A stretch of DNA of 64,000 bases from JADZFO01 sp964512635 (lineage in GTDB: Bacteria > 4484-113 > JAFGCY01), in the NCBI GenBank assembly GCA_964512635.1, contig CAZEJB010000010.1, positions 1 to 64,000 of the forward strand. Reading direction: 5' to 3'. Under the pieces are notes generated by a model. That model made no database searches. It was not told the origin of the DNA and worked only from the letters and a program-made list of their open reading frames with translations. The position numbers and the translations under genes are program-made. Shown here in pieces: positions 43,076 through 52,089 of the stretch. Position 1 is the first letter of the stretch; each line of letters starts with the position of its first letter.

Positions 43076-45481
43076 TTGATCTACCTGCTCTTTTTCCTGA
43101 CGGGTGCGGCCGGGCTGATCTATGAGATGTCCTGGTCGCGGCAGATCGGGATCTTTTTCGGGCATACCGTCAACGCAGCCGCAGTGGTGCTGGCCGCCTA
43201 TTTCGGCGGCATGGCCCTGGGCTATGCCCTGGCGGCGCGCTGGAGCACGCGGATAAGGCGCCCGCTGCTGGGCTATGCGCTCTGCGAACTGGGCGTGGCC
43301 GCCTGGGCGGTCCTCACGCCGCTGGTGCTGGGCCTGTTCAGGCTGGCGCCGGTGGCGGCACTGCTGAACTCCGATAACGAAGCGCTGCAGACCGGCGCGC
43401 GGGTGATAGCGGCGCTGATCGTGCTGCTGCCGGCGACGATCGCGCTCGGCGCGACCCTGCCCTTCGTGGCGCAGCATCTGGCGCTGGAGGCGCCCGGCGA
43501 CCCGCATAGCCAGGAGCGCGCGGTGCGGGCCTATGCCCTGAACACCGCGGGCGCGGTGCTGGGGGTTCTGCTGGCCACCTTTGCGCTGATCCTCTGGCTG
43601 GGCGTTGCCGGCAGCAGCTATCTGGCCGCGGGAATCTCGGCGGCCTGCGGCCTCTCGGCGCTTGTGCTGGCCAGGGCGCGGGTCCCGGGACTGCACTTTC
43701 CTGTACTGCAGCAGGCTGAGACACCCGCCGGCGAGGATTCAGCCAAGCCCGACACCGCAGTTTCCGAAGGAGTCAATGCAGGCGTGAAAGAGCGGCAGGG
43801 CCTCTGGCTGGCGCTGGCCGCGCTGTCCGGCTTTGGCACGCTGGGGCTGCAGGTGCTGTATGTGCGGCTCTTCTCGATGACCTTTAACAACAGCACCTAT
43901 ACATTCGGTGGCATCGTGGCGGTCTTCCTGCTCAGCCTCTCGCTGGGCTCCTGGCTGGCCGAGAAGATCGGGCGGCGCATCCCCGCCCGCGAGGCGATCG
44001 CCTGGGCCTGCCTGGTAAGCGCGATGGCGATTCCGCTGTCGGTGCAGCTGTTCCAGCTGATCACAAAGCTGCGCTATTTCAGCTATGGCGACGGTTTCTG
44101 GCAGTACATTGGCGCGGCCTTGCTGCTCATCGCGGCGGTGATCGGCCTGCCGGTGGTGCTGCTCGCGCAGGTGCTGCCGCTGTGCTGGGATGCGGCGGTG
44201 GCCTCCAGCGGTGACAGGCTTGGCGCGGTGGTTGGCCGGCTGACATCCGTTAACACCCTGGCGGCCATGGCCGGCTCATTGCTAGCCTCCTTTGCGCTGA
44301 TCCCGCTGCTGGGGCTGTGGTGGAGCTTTGGCCTGCTGGCGGGGCTTTATTGCCTGGCCGGGCTGTGGCTCGCCTATGGCCGCGAGGCTGGCGCCAGTGC
44401 GTCAGGAGGCGCCAGGGCATCACGCAGCGCGCGGTCGCTTGCCCTGCTGGCGCCGCTGGTGGTGCTGGCCCTGGCCTGGAAGCTCGACCCCCGGCTGGAG
44501 CAGCGCGCCCCCACCCGGGGCCAGCGCTATCTGCTGCTCGCCGATACGCCCTATGGCCGCATTGATGTGATCGAGGATCTCAAGCAGCACAACCGCCGCC
44601 TGCGCCAGAACCGCCACTACACCCTTGGCGGCACGCTGGGCGACACGCTGGAGCGGCGGCAGGGCCGTCTGGCGCTTTTGCTGCATCCGGCGCCGCGCAA
44701 GGTCTGCTTCCTTGGCCTGGCCACGGGCATCACCGCCAGCTCAGCCCTGCTGGACCAGCGCGTCGAGCAGGCAACGGCAGTTGAGCTCATCCCGGAGGTG
44801 GCGCAGGCGGCGAGCCTCTTCAGCGACCACAACGAGGGCTTTGTCAGCAACCCGCGGGCGCGGGTGGTGGTGAACGACGCGCGCTATTACCTCTACGCCA
44901 CTCCCGAGCGCTATGACCTGATCATCAGCGACCTCTTCGTGCCCTGGCACAGTCAGACCGGTTATCTGTATACGGTGGAGCACTACCGCGCCTCCCGGGA
45001 GCGTCTGGCCCCCGGCGGTATCTTCTGCCAGTGGCTGCCGCTGTATCAGCTTGGCCCCCGGGAGCTGGAGCTGATCATGAACTCCTTCGCCAGCGTCTAT
45101 CCCTGCACCAGCCTGTGGCTCGGACAGGCCGAAGACGGCGGGGGCACGCTGGCGCTGATTGGCAGTGAAGCGCCGCTGAGCGTCAGCCGCGGCGAGCTGG
45201 ACGCGCGCCTGGCCCAGACCCGTCTGGCTCACGACGGCCTGCCGGACACTGAACTGGACAGCCTGGAGGACTTTCAGCGCGCCTACCTGGGTGACTGGAA
45301 GCCCGGCGGCTTTGGCGGTGAGGGTCGTCCAGAGTTCAACACTGACGAGCGCCCGCTGGTCGAATTCCTCGCGCCGCTTTCGCATGGCGAGGATAAGCTG
45401 CTGACTGGCAAGCGCTGGCAGATCTACTTCGAGCAGCGCCTCAGTGAGCTGCCGCGGACTAACGTGAGGCTGCTGCCTTAA
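43076..45481 (+). CDS. Membrane-fused spermidine-synthase-like protein
   Basis: The 801-residue product joins an N-terminal integral membrane part (about 13 helices, residues ~1-480, with FFLTGAAGLIYEMSWSRQIG at the start) to a C-terminal Rossmann methyltransferase/aminopropyltransferase-like domain. Sequence marks are KVCFLGLATGITASSALL, VELIPEVAQAASLF and ARYYLYATPERYDLIISDLF. The acidic motif usual for polyamine binding is altered (SDLFVPWHSQ). Such fusions are widespread but their substrate is unproven. The TTG start at 43076 is preceded at 6 nt by TATAAT (43064-43069) and has no ribosome site. Confidence 0.85.
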   Translation: MIYLLFFLTGAAGLIYEMSWSRQIGIFFGHTVNAAAVVLAAYFGGMALGYALAARWSTRIRRPLLGYALCELGVAAWAVLTPLVLGLFRLAPVAALLNSDNEALQTGARVIAALIVLLPATIALGATLPFVAQHLALEAPGDPHSQERAVRAYALNTAGAVLGVLLATFALILWLGVAGSSYLAAGISAACGLSALVLARARVPGLHFPVLQQAETPAGEDSAKPDTAVSEGVNAGVKERQGLWLALAALSGFGTLGLQVLYVRLFSMTFNNSTYTFGGIVAVFLLSLSLGSWLAEKIGRRIPAREAIAWACLVSAMAIPLSVQLFQLITKLRYFSYGDGFWQYIGAALLLIAAVIGLPVVLLAQVLPLCWDAAVASSGDRLGAVVGRLTSVNTLAAMAGSLLASFALIPLLGLWWSFGLLAGLYCLAGLWLAYGREAGASASGGARASRSARSLALLAPLVVLALAWKLDPRLEQRAPTRGQRYLLLADTPYGRIDVIEDLKQHNRRLRQNRHYTLGGTLGDTLERRQGRLALLLHPAPRKVCFLGLATGITASSALLDQRVEQATAVELIPEVAQAASLFSDHNEGFVSNPRARVVVNDARYYLYATPERYDLIISDLFVPWHSQTGYLYTVEHYRASRERLAPGGIFCQWLPLYQLGPRELELIMNSFASVYPCTSLWLGQAEDGGGTLALIGSEAPLSVSRGELDARLAQTRLAHDGLPDTELDSLEDFQRAYLGDWKPGGFGGEGRPEFNTDERPLVEFLAPLSHGEDKLLTGKRWQIYFEQRLSELPRTNVRLLP

Positions 45482-45503
45482 GGATCGATCCCAGGCTTAG
45501 AAG

Positions 45504-46385
45504 CTAGTCCTCGTCGTCCTCGCCATCCTCATCGTCTTCATCATCTTCGTCGTCGTCATCATCATCGTCATCGCTGCCAACTGTGTCGTCATCATCGTCA
45601 TCGTCGGCGTCGCTGACTGAGTCATCATCATCATCGTCGTCTTCCAGACCGACTACCAGATAGACCTCGTCATCATCATCATCGTCGTCGCCAGGCTGAT
45701 ACTCGTCCAGCACTGTCGCGCGGATGATGTAGCTGGCCTCGGGATACTGCCGGCCGAACCAGGCCAGGCCGCCGGGCGCGCCGAGTTTGGCCTGACCATC
45801 CGGCGGGTTCTCGCCGGTCTTGAAGAACTTGTCGGCAACAGCCATTCCATCAACTACCACCGCAAAGGCGGCGAAGCCGGAGCCGTCGAGATAGAAGTTG
45901 TCGCCGTAGTTGATGAAGAAGTGCGTGCTGCGGCTGTTGGGCTGGCCGCTCATGCCATAGGAGACATAGCCGCGCCTGTTGCCCTGCATGACCGCGTCGT
46001 CCTTAATCGTTTGGTCCTGCCACTCGGCTGTCAGGGACTCATCGCCGGAGAAGCCGCACTGGGCCATGAAGCCGTCGATTACGCGGAACCACGGCGCGCC
46101 GTCGTAATAGCCCTCGTCCACCAGCTTCAGGAAGTGCGCAGCGCCGATGGGCGCCCAGCCGGGGTGGACCTCCAGCACCACATCGCCGTTGCTGCATTCC
46201 AGCAGCACGTAGCTCAGCTTTGGGTCATAGGTTGAGGCGTCATCGTCTTTGTCATCGGGCGGTGGGGCGCGCTGGTCCTGCGGCGAGCGGGCCAGCGCGG
46301 CGGAAGGCGCGAGAACGCTGCCGGCGAACAGACCAAGGATGGTCAGCGCGATGAGGACAAACAGCGGACGGGTCAGCTTGTGCAT
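45504..46385 (-). CDS. Secreted cyclophilin-type prolyl isomerase with polyaspartate tail
   Basis: The 293-residue protein starts with a signal peptide (MHKLTRPLFVLIALTILGLF). The cyclophilin core is readable: the DGAPWFRVIDGFMAQCGF block with the conserved catalytic Arg, GYVSYGMSGQPNSRSTHFFI, FAAFAVVVDGMAVADKFF. From about residue 225 to the end it is mostly Asp and Glu, in runs of seven or eight Asp, encoded by a GAT/GAC-rich repeat. Cyclophilins speed up prolyl isomerisation of exported proteins; the acidic tail may bind calcium or a basic partner. TAGCAT lies 7 nt before ATG 46385. Confidence 0.88.
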   Translation of the reverse strand: MHKLTRPLFVLIALTILGLFAGSVLAPSAALARSPQDQRAPPPDDKDDDASTYDPKLSYVLLECSNGDVVLEVHPGWAPIGAAHFLKLVDEGYYDGAPWFRVIDGFMAQCGFSGDESLTAEWQDQTIKDDAVMQGNRRGYVSYGMSGQPNSRSTHFFINYGDNFYLDGSGFAAFAVVVDGMAVADKFFKTGENPPDGQAKLGAPGGLAWFGRQYPEASYIIRATVLDEYQPGDDDDDDDEVYLVVGLEDDDDDDDSVSDADDDDDDDTVGSDDDDDDDDEDDEDDEDGEDDED

Positions 46386-46429
46386 GACAATGATGCTAAC
46401 ACGGGAACTGCGGCCATGGTGTAGACAAC

Positions 46430-46879
46430 TTATCCACCCAGCTCATGTCGCGGAAAGAAGCGCTTAGACCCTTCGGGGACATTGCGGTCGTCGGACTCGA
46501 AGCGTCCCACGATGCTGGCACCGGCAAAGTCGTAATCGAAGTACAGTGCATCCACCGTCGAGCCGTCACCTTCCAGCCGCACTCCCGCAGCTGTGACATT
46601 CAGTTGCCTCAGGTGGTCGATCAGGAACGCGGCGTTAATGGGATAGTCAACGTAGCTAGCCGATCCGATCATACGGCGAGCTCTGGCGCTGGTCCAGGCG
46701 CGGATACACAGCTCCCCCGGGCCCAGCCAGCGCGGCTCGGCCAGCAGCCACAGCGCGCCGTCGAGAACAAGGCGGCACTCCCGGCGATCGAGATCAATGC
46801 TGAAGCTCTCAATGGCAACGTAGTCGTCAAACATCAGGGCATTGCACTCCAAGTCACTGAAGTGGATGAACTCTGACAT
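46430..46879 (-). CDS. Unknown 149-residue protein coupled to a cyclophilin gene
   Basis: ATG 46879 shares one base with the stop of the upstream cyclophilin gene (TAATG), so translation is coupled. The product (EFIHFSDLECNALMFDDYV; IDLDRRECRLVLDGALWLLA; DALYFDYDFAGASIVGRFES) has no signal peptide and is strongly acidic and beta-rich. I do not recognise the family. Its size and acidity would suit an inhibitor or immunity-like protein, but nothing shows it. Confidence 0.55.
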   Translation of the reverse strand: MSEFIHFSDLECNALMFDDYVAIESFSIDLDRRECRLVLDGALWLLAEPRWLGPGELCIRAWTSARARRMIGSASYVDYPINAAFLIDHLRQLNVTAAGVRLEGDGSTVDALYFDYDFAGASIVGRFESDDRNVPEGSKRFFPRHELGG

Positions 46880-47550
46880 TACAAGGCGGCCGGAGGGCAG
46901 TAGTCACACAGCACAGTGGCCCGGCAGATGTAGTCGGCATCCGGGAAGAGCTGCTGGAACTGCGCGAAGCCTTCGGCCAGCGCCAGCTTGTCCTGGTCGA
47001 TGCCGCTGGCGGCAAAGACATCGTCGGGAATGCGGTAGAGGCTGTCGGCCACTTCCATCCCTTCGACGACCTTGGCGAAGCAGGCGAAGCCGCGCGGGTC
47101 GAGGCGGCTGTTGTCGGCGAAGTTGATATAGATATGCGTGCTGCGGCTGTTGGGCTCGTCGGTCATGCCGTAGGCGACGTAGCCGCGGGTATTGCCCTGC
47201 ACCACCGGGTCGTCCTGGATGTTGGCTTCCATCCAGCGCTTGTTCTCAGCCTCGTCGCAGGAGATGCCGCACTGCGCGACCCAGTTGTCGATAACGCGAA
47301 ACCAGGGCGCGCCGTCATAAAAGCCGCGCTCGACGAGGTCGATGAAATGCGCGCTGCCGATCGGCGCCCACTCGGGATGCACTTCCAGCACGATGTCGCC
47401 GGCGGTGGTCTCGAAGAGGACGTAGGTCGGTTCGCCAGCAGCATGGGGAGCGTCTTCCTCGGCGCCCGGTTTGTCAGCAGCCAAAGCTGGCAATGCCGGC
47501 AGCAGGCCGCAGCAAAGGATGAGGACGAGGACAGGCAAAAGAGTGCGCAT
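46879..47550 (-). CDS. Exported cyclophilin-type prolyl isomerase
   Basis: Start is ATG 47550, preceded at 5 nt by TAGCAT; a longer frame upstream runs through repeat DNA and is not coding. The 223-residue product has a signal peptide (LLPVLVLILCCGLLPALPALA) and the cyclophilin blocks YDGAPWFRVIDNWVAQCGI, DDPVVQGNTRGYVAYGM, EPNSRSTHIYINFADNSRL and FACFAKVVEGMEVADSLY. The Arg of FRV is kept. It is the second of four related genes in this block and is followed by the coupled unknown gene. Confidence 0.86.
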   Translation of the reverse strand: MRTLLPVLVLILCCGLLPALPALAADKPGAEEDAPHAAGEPTYVLFETTAGDIVLEVHPEWAPIGSAHFIDLVERGFYDGAPWFRVIDNWVAQCGISCDEAENKRWMEANIQDDPVVQGNTRGYVAYGMTDEPNSRSTHIYINFADNSRLDPRGFACFAKVVEGMEVADSLYRIPDDVFAASGIDQDKLALAEGFAQFQQLFPDADYICRATVLCDYCPPAAL

Positions 47551-47610
47551 GAGAAATGCTATCACGGTGGGGCAGGGTGCGGGGCTGGGGTATGTGGTGT
47601 GGCGTGTTGG

Positions 47611-47673
47611 AAGCAGGTGTTGGGCGCGGGGGGTGGGGTTTGGGGTGCTCCGATCGAAACCATACACCTGCTT
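47611..47673. repeat. 10-bp inverted repeat upstream of the heptamer array
   Basis: AAGCAGGTGT (47611-47620) and ACACCTGCTT (47664-47673) are exact inverted copies with G-rich then C-rich sequence between and around them. The whole 47555-47739 spacer is repeat DNA; no gene is supported there. Confidence 0.75.
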
Positions 47674-47681
47674 CCCCCGCA

Positions 47682-47744
47682 CCCAACACCCAACACCCGT
47701 TCCCCAACACCCGTTCCCCAACACCCAATTCCCAACACCCTATT
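47682..47744. repeat. Heptanucleotide array (CCCAACA type), nine units
   Basis: Nine heptamers, all starting CCC, follow without a gap: CCCAACA twice, then CCCGTTC, CCCAACA, CCCGTTC, CCCAACA, CCCAATT, CCCAACA, CCCTATT. CTA at 47740-47742 is the stop codon of the adjacent cyclophilin gene on the minus strand. Confidence 0.95.
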
Positions 47745-48255
47745 CCTGTACGTAGGCCTTCAGGATGTAGTCAGCCTCGGGGCACTCGTCGCGGAAGATG
47801 TCCATGCCTGCCGGGCTGGCCAGGGTGCCCTGATCCTCGAACTCGACCTTGGCCAGCGACAGAGCCACATCCATGCCCTCCACCACCTGGCCGAAAGCCG
47901 GGAAGCCCTGGTGGTCCAGGAAGTGGTTGTCCTTGTAGTTGATGAAGATGTGGCTGGAGCGGCTGTTCGGCGCGCCGGTGCGGCCAAAGCTCACGTTGCC
48001 CTTCTTGTTGCCCTCAACCAGCGGCTCGTCCTTGATCGTGCGCTCGCCCATATCCTCGTTCAGGCGGGCGCTGGCGCTGATGCCGCACTGGGCCACAAAG
48101 CCCTCGATCACACGGAACCAGGGCGCGCCGTCATAAAAGCCGGCGCCCACCAGCTTGAGGAAGTGCTCGCAGCCCAGCGCCGACCATTCCGGGTGGAGCT
48201 GGATGACGATATTGCCCTTGCTGGTTTCGAAGACGACCTTGCTGTCTGAAGCCAT
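47740..48255 (-). CDS. Cytoplasmic cyclophilin-type prolyl isomerase
   Basis: This 171-residue protein is the only one of the four in this block without a signal peptide (MASDSKVVFETSKGNIVIQL), so it should act in the cytoplasm. The core is YDGAPWFRVIEGFVAQCGI, GNVSFGRTGAPNSRSSHIFI, FPAFGQVVEGMDVALSLA. The last residues (LKAYVQE) end at a TAG that lies in the heptamer array. The start at ATG 48255 has GAGG/AGGT upstream. It is 72 nt downstream of the cyclophilin lipoprotein gene, with a terminator between. Confidence 0.88.
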   Translation of the reverse strand: MASDSKVVFETSKGNIVIQLHPEWSALGCEHFLKLVGAGFYDGAPWFRVIEGFVAQCGISASARLNEDMGERTIKDEPLVEGNKKGNVSFGRTGAPNSRSSHIFINYKDNHFLDHQGFPAFGQVVEGMDVALSLAKVEFEDQGTLASPAGMDIFRDECPEADYILKAYVQE

Positions 48256-48273
48256 TTGAGTTACCTGCCTCGT

Positions 48274-48308
48274 GAAAAATAAAAGCCGCCGGGCCAGGGC
48301 CCGGCGGC
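48274..48308 (-). terminator. Rho-independent terminator after the cyclophilin lipoprotein
   Basis: On the minus strand GCCGCCGGGC-4 nt-GCCCGGCGGC (48308-48285) is followed by TTTTATTTTTC. It would stop transcripts from the lipoprotein gene and so separate it from the next cyclophilin gene. Confidence 0.85.
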
Positions 48309-48327
48309 AGAATCTGCGATACGGTGC

Positions 48328-49167
48328 TTACTTGAGGACCTTCGCGGTCTTGATGAAGTCCATCTCAGGGTGCAGCGCCTTGACCTTGTCCAGACCGCCG
48401 GGCTGCTGCAGCAGGCCCTGCTCGTTGTTCTGGTTCTCGCCGGTCTTGAAGATGCTGTTGACCACGTCCATGCCTTCGACAACCTTGGCGAAGGGGCTGA
48501 AGCCCTGGCCGTCAAGGAAGGAGTTGTCCTTGAAGTTGATGAAGAACTGGGTCGTACGGGTGTTGGGGCCGGCCATCGCGAAGGAGACCATGCCCTCGGT
48601 GTTGCTGATGCCGGCGATCATCGGATCATCCGGGATGCGCTTGTTGGACCACTCGGAGTTCAGCGCCGGGTCGGCGGCCAGGCCCATCTGCATCATGAAA
48701 TCGGGGACAACGCGGAAGATCGGCGCGCCATCATAGAATTTGCTGTTTACAACTTCGAGGAAGCGTGCGGCGCCCAGCGGGGCCCACTCGGGATGGACTT
48801 CCAGGACGATCTTGCCCTTAGTGGTGTCCAGCTCGACACGGGTCGTGCCGGCGGCCGGCGGGGTGTCAGCCGGCGGAGTGTCAGCGGGCGGGGTCGTTCC
48901 GTCGGCCGGCGGTGTGCTGCCATCGGCGGCGGTGCCGTCAGCGGGCGGGGTGGTGCCATCGGTGGTCGCATCGCGCGCGCCGGTGGCTTCGGTCGAATCC
49001 GTGCTGCTGGTGCTGTCGCTTGAAGTGCTCTTGTCGTCGGTGTTAACCGTTATGTCAACATCGGTCTTGGGCGCGTCGTCGCCGGCGCCCTTCTTGTCAC
49101 GCGGGCACGCGGTGGCCAGCATGGCAAGCAGGATCCCGCAGAGCAGGAGCAAAATGGTACGGTACAT
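48328..49167 (-). CDS. Cyclophilin-type prolyl isomerase lipoprotein
   Basis: ATG 49167 is chosen because GGAGG lies ten bases upstream; the frame opens at 49191. The signal ends in a lipobox (LATAC), then comes a ~90-residue disordered linker with TTPPADGT-type repeats and Asp/Ser/Thr runs. The cyclophilin domain contains VNSKFYDGAPIFRVVPDFMM, GMVSFAMAGPNTRTTQFFIN, FSPFAKVVEGMDVVNSIF. It is anchored in a membrane facing the periplasm. A TATAAT with a weak -35 match (GTGACC, 17 bp) is at about 49223-49251 on the minus strand. It begins the cyclophilin cluster. Confidence 0.88.
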   Translation of the reverse strand: MYRTILLLLCGILLAMLATACPRDKKGAGDDAPKTDVDITVNTDDKSTSSDSTSSTDSTEATGARDATTDGTTPPADGTAADGSTPPADGTTPPADTPPADTPPAAGTTRVELDTTKGKIVLEVHPEWAPLGAARFLEVVNSKFYDGAPIFRVVPDFMMQMGLAADPALNSEWSNKRIPDDPMIAGISNTEGMVSFAMAGPNTRTTQFFINFKDNSFLDGQGFSPFAKVVEGMDVVNSIFKTGENQNNEQGLLQQPGGLDKVKALHPEMDFIKTAKVLK

Positions 49168-49301
49168 GGCTGGATGCCTCCATTGATGCATTGGAAATCA
49201 CGGGTTGATTGAGACGGCGGGAATTATACCCCTGTGTCGGACTGTGGTCACTTAGTACATCTTCCAGCTCCCCAGTGCGCTGCTGACGGCCGGCTGGCCG
49301 G

Positions 49302-49330
49302 TTGACTCACGCAGGATTGCTACCTATACT
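49302..49330 (+). promoter_or_regulatory. Sigma70-type promoter of the purA operon
   Basis: TTGACT (49302-49307), 17 bp, TATACT (49325-49330). Each hexamer has one mismatch to consensus. It lies 37 nt before ATG 49368 and reads towards purA; the divergent cyclophilin promoter is about 75 bp away. Confidence 0.75.
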
Positions 49331-49367
49331 GACGCGTCAAAACCCCAGTTGTTCTAGAGGCCCCTGA

Positions 49368-50635
<1,268 letters not shown>

Positions 50636-50639
<4 letters not shown>

Positions 50640-51427
50640 ACTGCCTGACCCGGCCAAGGCCCGCAACCCTGCTGAGATCACTGGCAGCTTTGATTTGCCT
50701 GCTGCTGTCTTCAGGGATGTATTCGCCCGCGGCCCGGGCCGCTGATTCGCAGAAGGCCGAGCAGCAGGCTGACCTGGAAGCCGTGGCCGTCGCGGGTAGC
50801 TATACGCCGAGCGCAGCCGACTTCAACACCGCCAGCCTGCTGGTTCAGGCGCGCAGCGCAATTGCACGTCTCGACGGGCGCGATGGTGAGCTTGAGGCGG
50901 TGGACCGCGAAGCGGCCTTCAACACTGCCCTGGAGGCGCTGACCGGGTTGTATCAGCTGCATGGCTGCGAGTGGGCCCTGGAGCCGCTGCTGGAACTGCG
51001 CCGTCGCCCGGACTGTACGGAGATGCATGTCGGCTGGAGTGTCGACGGCCGCGTGGCGCTAAGCATCCAGCGGCTGGAGCTGAGCAATCCGGCTTATGAT
51101 GACTATACGATTCTGCTTTGCACCCTTAGCAGCAACAGCGCCCTGGTTCTGGAAGGTCCGCTGCAGGCGCCGCTGGAGGTGACACTGCTGGATGGCAGCA
51201 AGGTGGATGCCCAGCCGCTGGATAGGCAGCATCCACTCTGGAGTCATCTGCAGAGGCTTGAGACCACATTTGTGCCGCAGGGTCCGCTGCAGCCGCGGGC
51301 CGGGCTGTCCTTCAAGCAGATTATTGCTCTGCCAAAGCTGCGCCCCGCGGCGGTTTCGCGGGTAGAATCTGCCTGGGGCGAGTACCGCATCACGGTGCCG
51401 TTCCCTGAGAACGGCGACGCCAGCTAG
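50636..51427 (+). CDS. Secreted protein of unknown function
   Basis: ATG 50636 overlaps the purA stop as ATGA, so translation is coupled. The 263-residue product has a signal peptide (LLRSLAALICLLLSSGMYSP) with cleavage near ARA-ADS. The mature part has a helical region (FNTALEALTGLYQLHGCEWA) and a beta-rich end (HVGWSVDGRVALSIQRLELS). It is not related to purine metabolism by sequence. I recognise no family; two Cys in HGCEWAL and PDCTEM may form a disulfide. Confidence 0.55.
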
Positions 51428-51450
51428 GGGAAAACTAAACTGGAGCGTGC

Positions 51451-52089
51451 ATGACGCAGGACCAATGGAACAGTGGCTCGGGCAACACCAATGGAGCCGA
51501 AAGTGGTATGGCCCAGCCAAATCCGCCCGCACCTGAGGCTGTTCTGGAACAGCTTTCCGCCGAAGTCCACGAGGCCGCTCTGTTTCCGGTTGACACCCGC
51601 GCGGTCTATTTCTTCGCCTTTGATGTATTCATCGACCAGGGGCATATCGCGCGCTATGTGAAGGGCCTGATCCCGATCAAGCCGGTCTACCTGCCCCATC
51701 ACCGCCTGTCTTTTCCGCATTATCACCCGCCGGAAGATACCGGCCTGCCGACGCTTCAGCGCACCAATGACCCCGAGGACCGCGTCTGGGGCATGCTCTA
51801 CGACGCCAAGCCGACCCTCGGCGACGAAGGCCTGCGCGACTTCAAGGCCTTCGAGCGGCATCTCAAAGTGCCGGGCCGCTACCACCGCACGGGGGTGCAT
51901 GCCCTTGACCGGGGTGGCCGGCGCTACAGCGCTTTCAGTTATGTGCTGACCCTCAACGACGGCAAGCAAAGCCCGCCATCTTCAAGCTATGTCGACCGCT
52001 GGGTGGAGTCCGCCCGCGAGCGGCGGATGCCGGAGGAATGGGTGGCCTATCTGGACAGCCTGAGGCGCCGGGAAAGCTCCGCAAACTGA
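51451..52089 (+). CDS. Gamma-glutamylcyclotransferase-like fold protein
   Basis: After ~40 disordered residues the 212-residue product follows the GGCT/AIG2 layout: AVYFFAFDVFIDQGHIAR for the first strand and nucleotide-fold-like loop, then RLSFPHYHP, VWGMLYDAKPTLGDEGLRDF and YSAFSYVLTLNDGKQSPPSS, and a late WVAYLDSLRRR helix. The usual catalytic Glu after the ...LD..EG turn is not obvious (FERHLKVPGRY), so the enzyme may have another reaction or be inactive. TGGAG lies before ATG 51451. Third gene of the purA run. Confidence 0.55.
   Translation: MTQDQWNSGSGNTNGAESGMAQPNPPAPEAVLEQLSAEVHEAALFPVDTRAVYFFAFDVFIDQGHIARYVKGLIPIKPVYLPHHRLSFPHYHPPEDTGLPTLQRTNDPEDRVWGMLYDAKPTLGDEGLRDFKAFERHLKVPGRYHRTGVHALDRGGRRYSAFSYVLTLNDGKQSPPSSSYVDRWVESARERRMPEEWVAYLDSLRRRESSAN

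Noticed and set aside
47551..47724. An N-terminal extension of the exported cyclophilin
   Set aside because: The open frame upstream of ATG 47550 is coded by the G-rich/C-rich repeat DNA, and a normal signal peptide starts at 47550.
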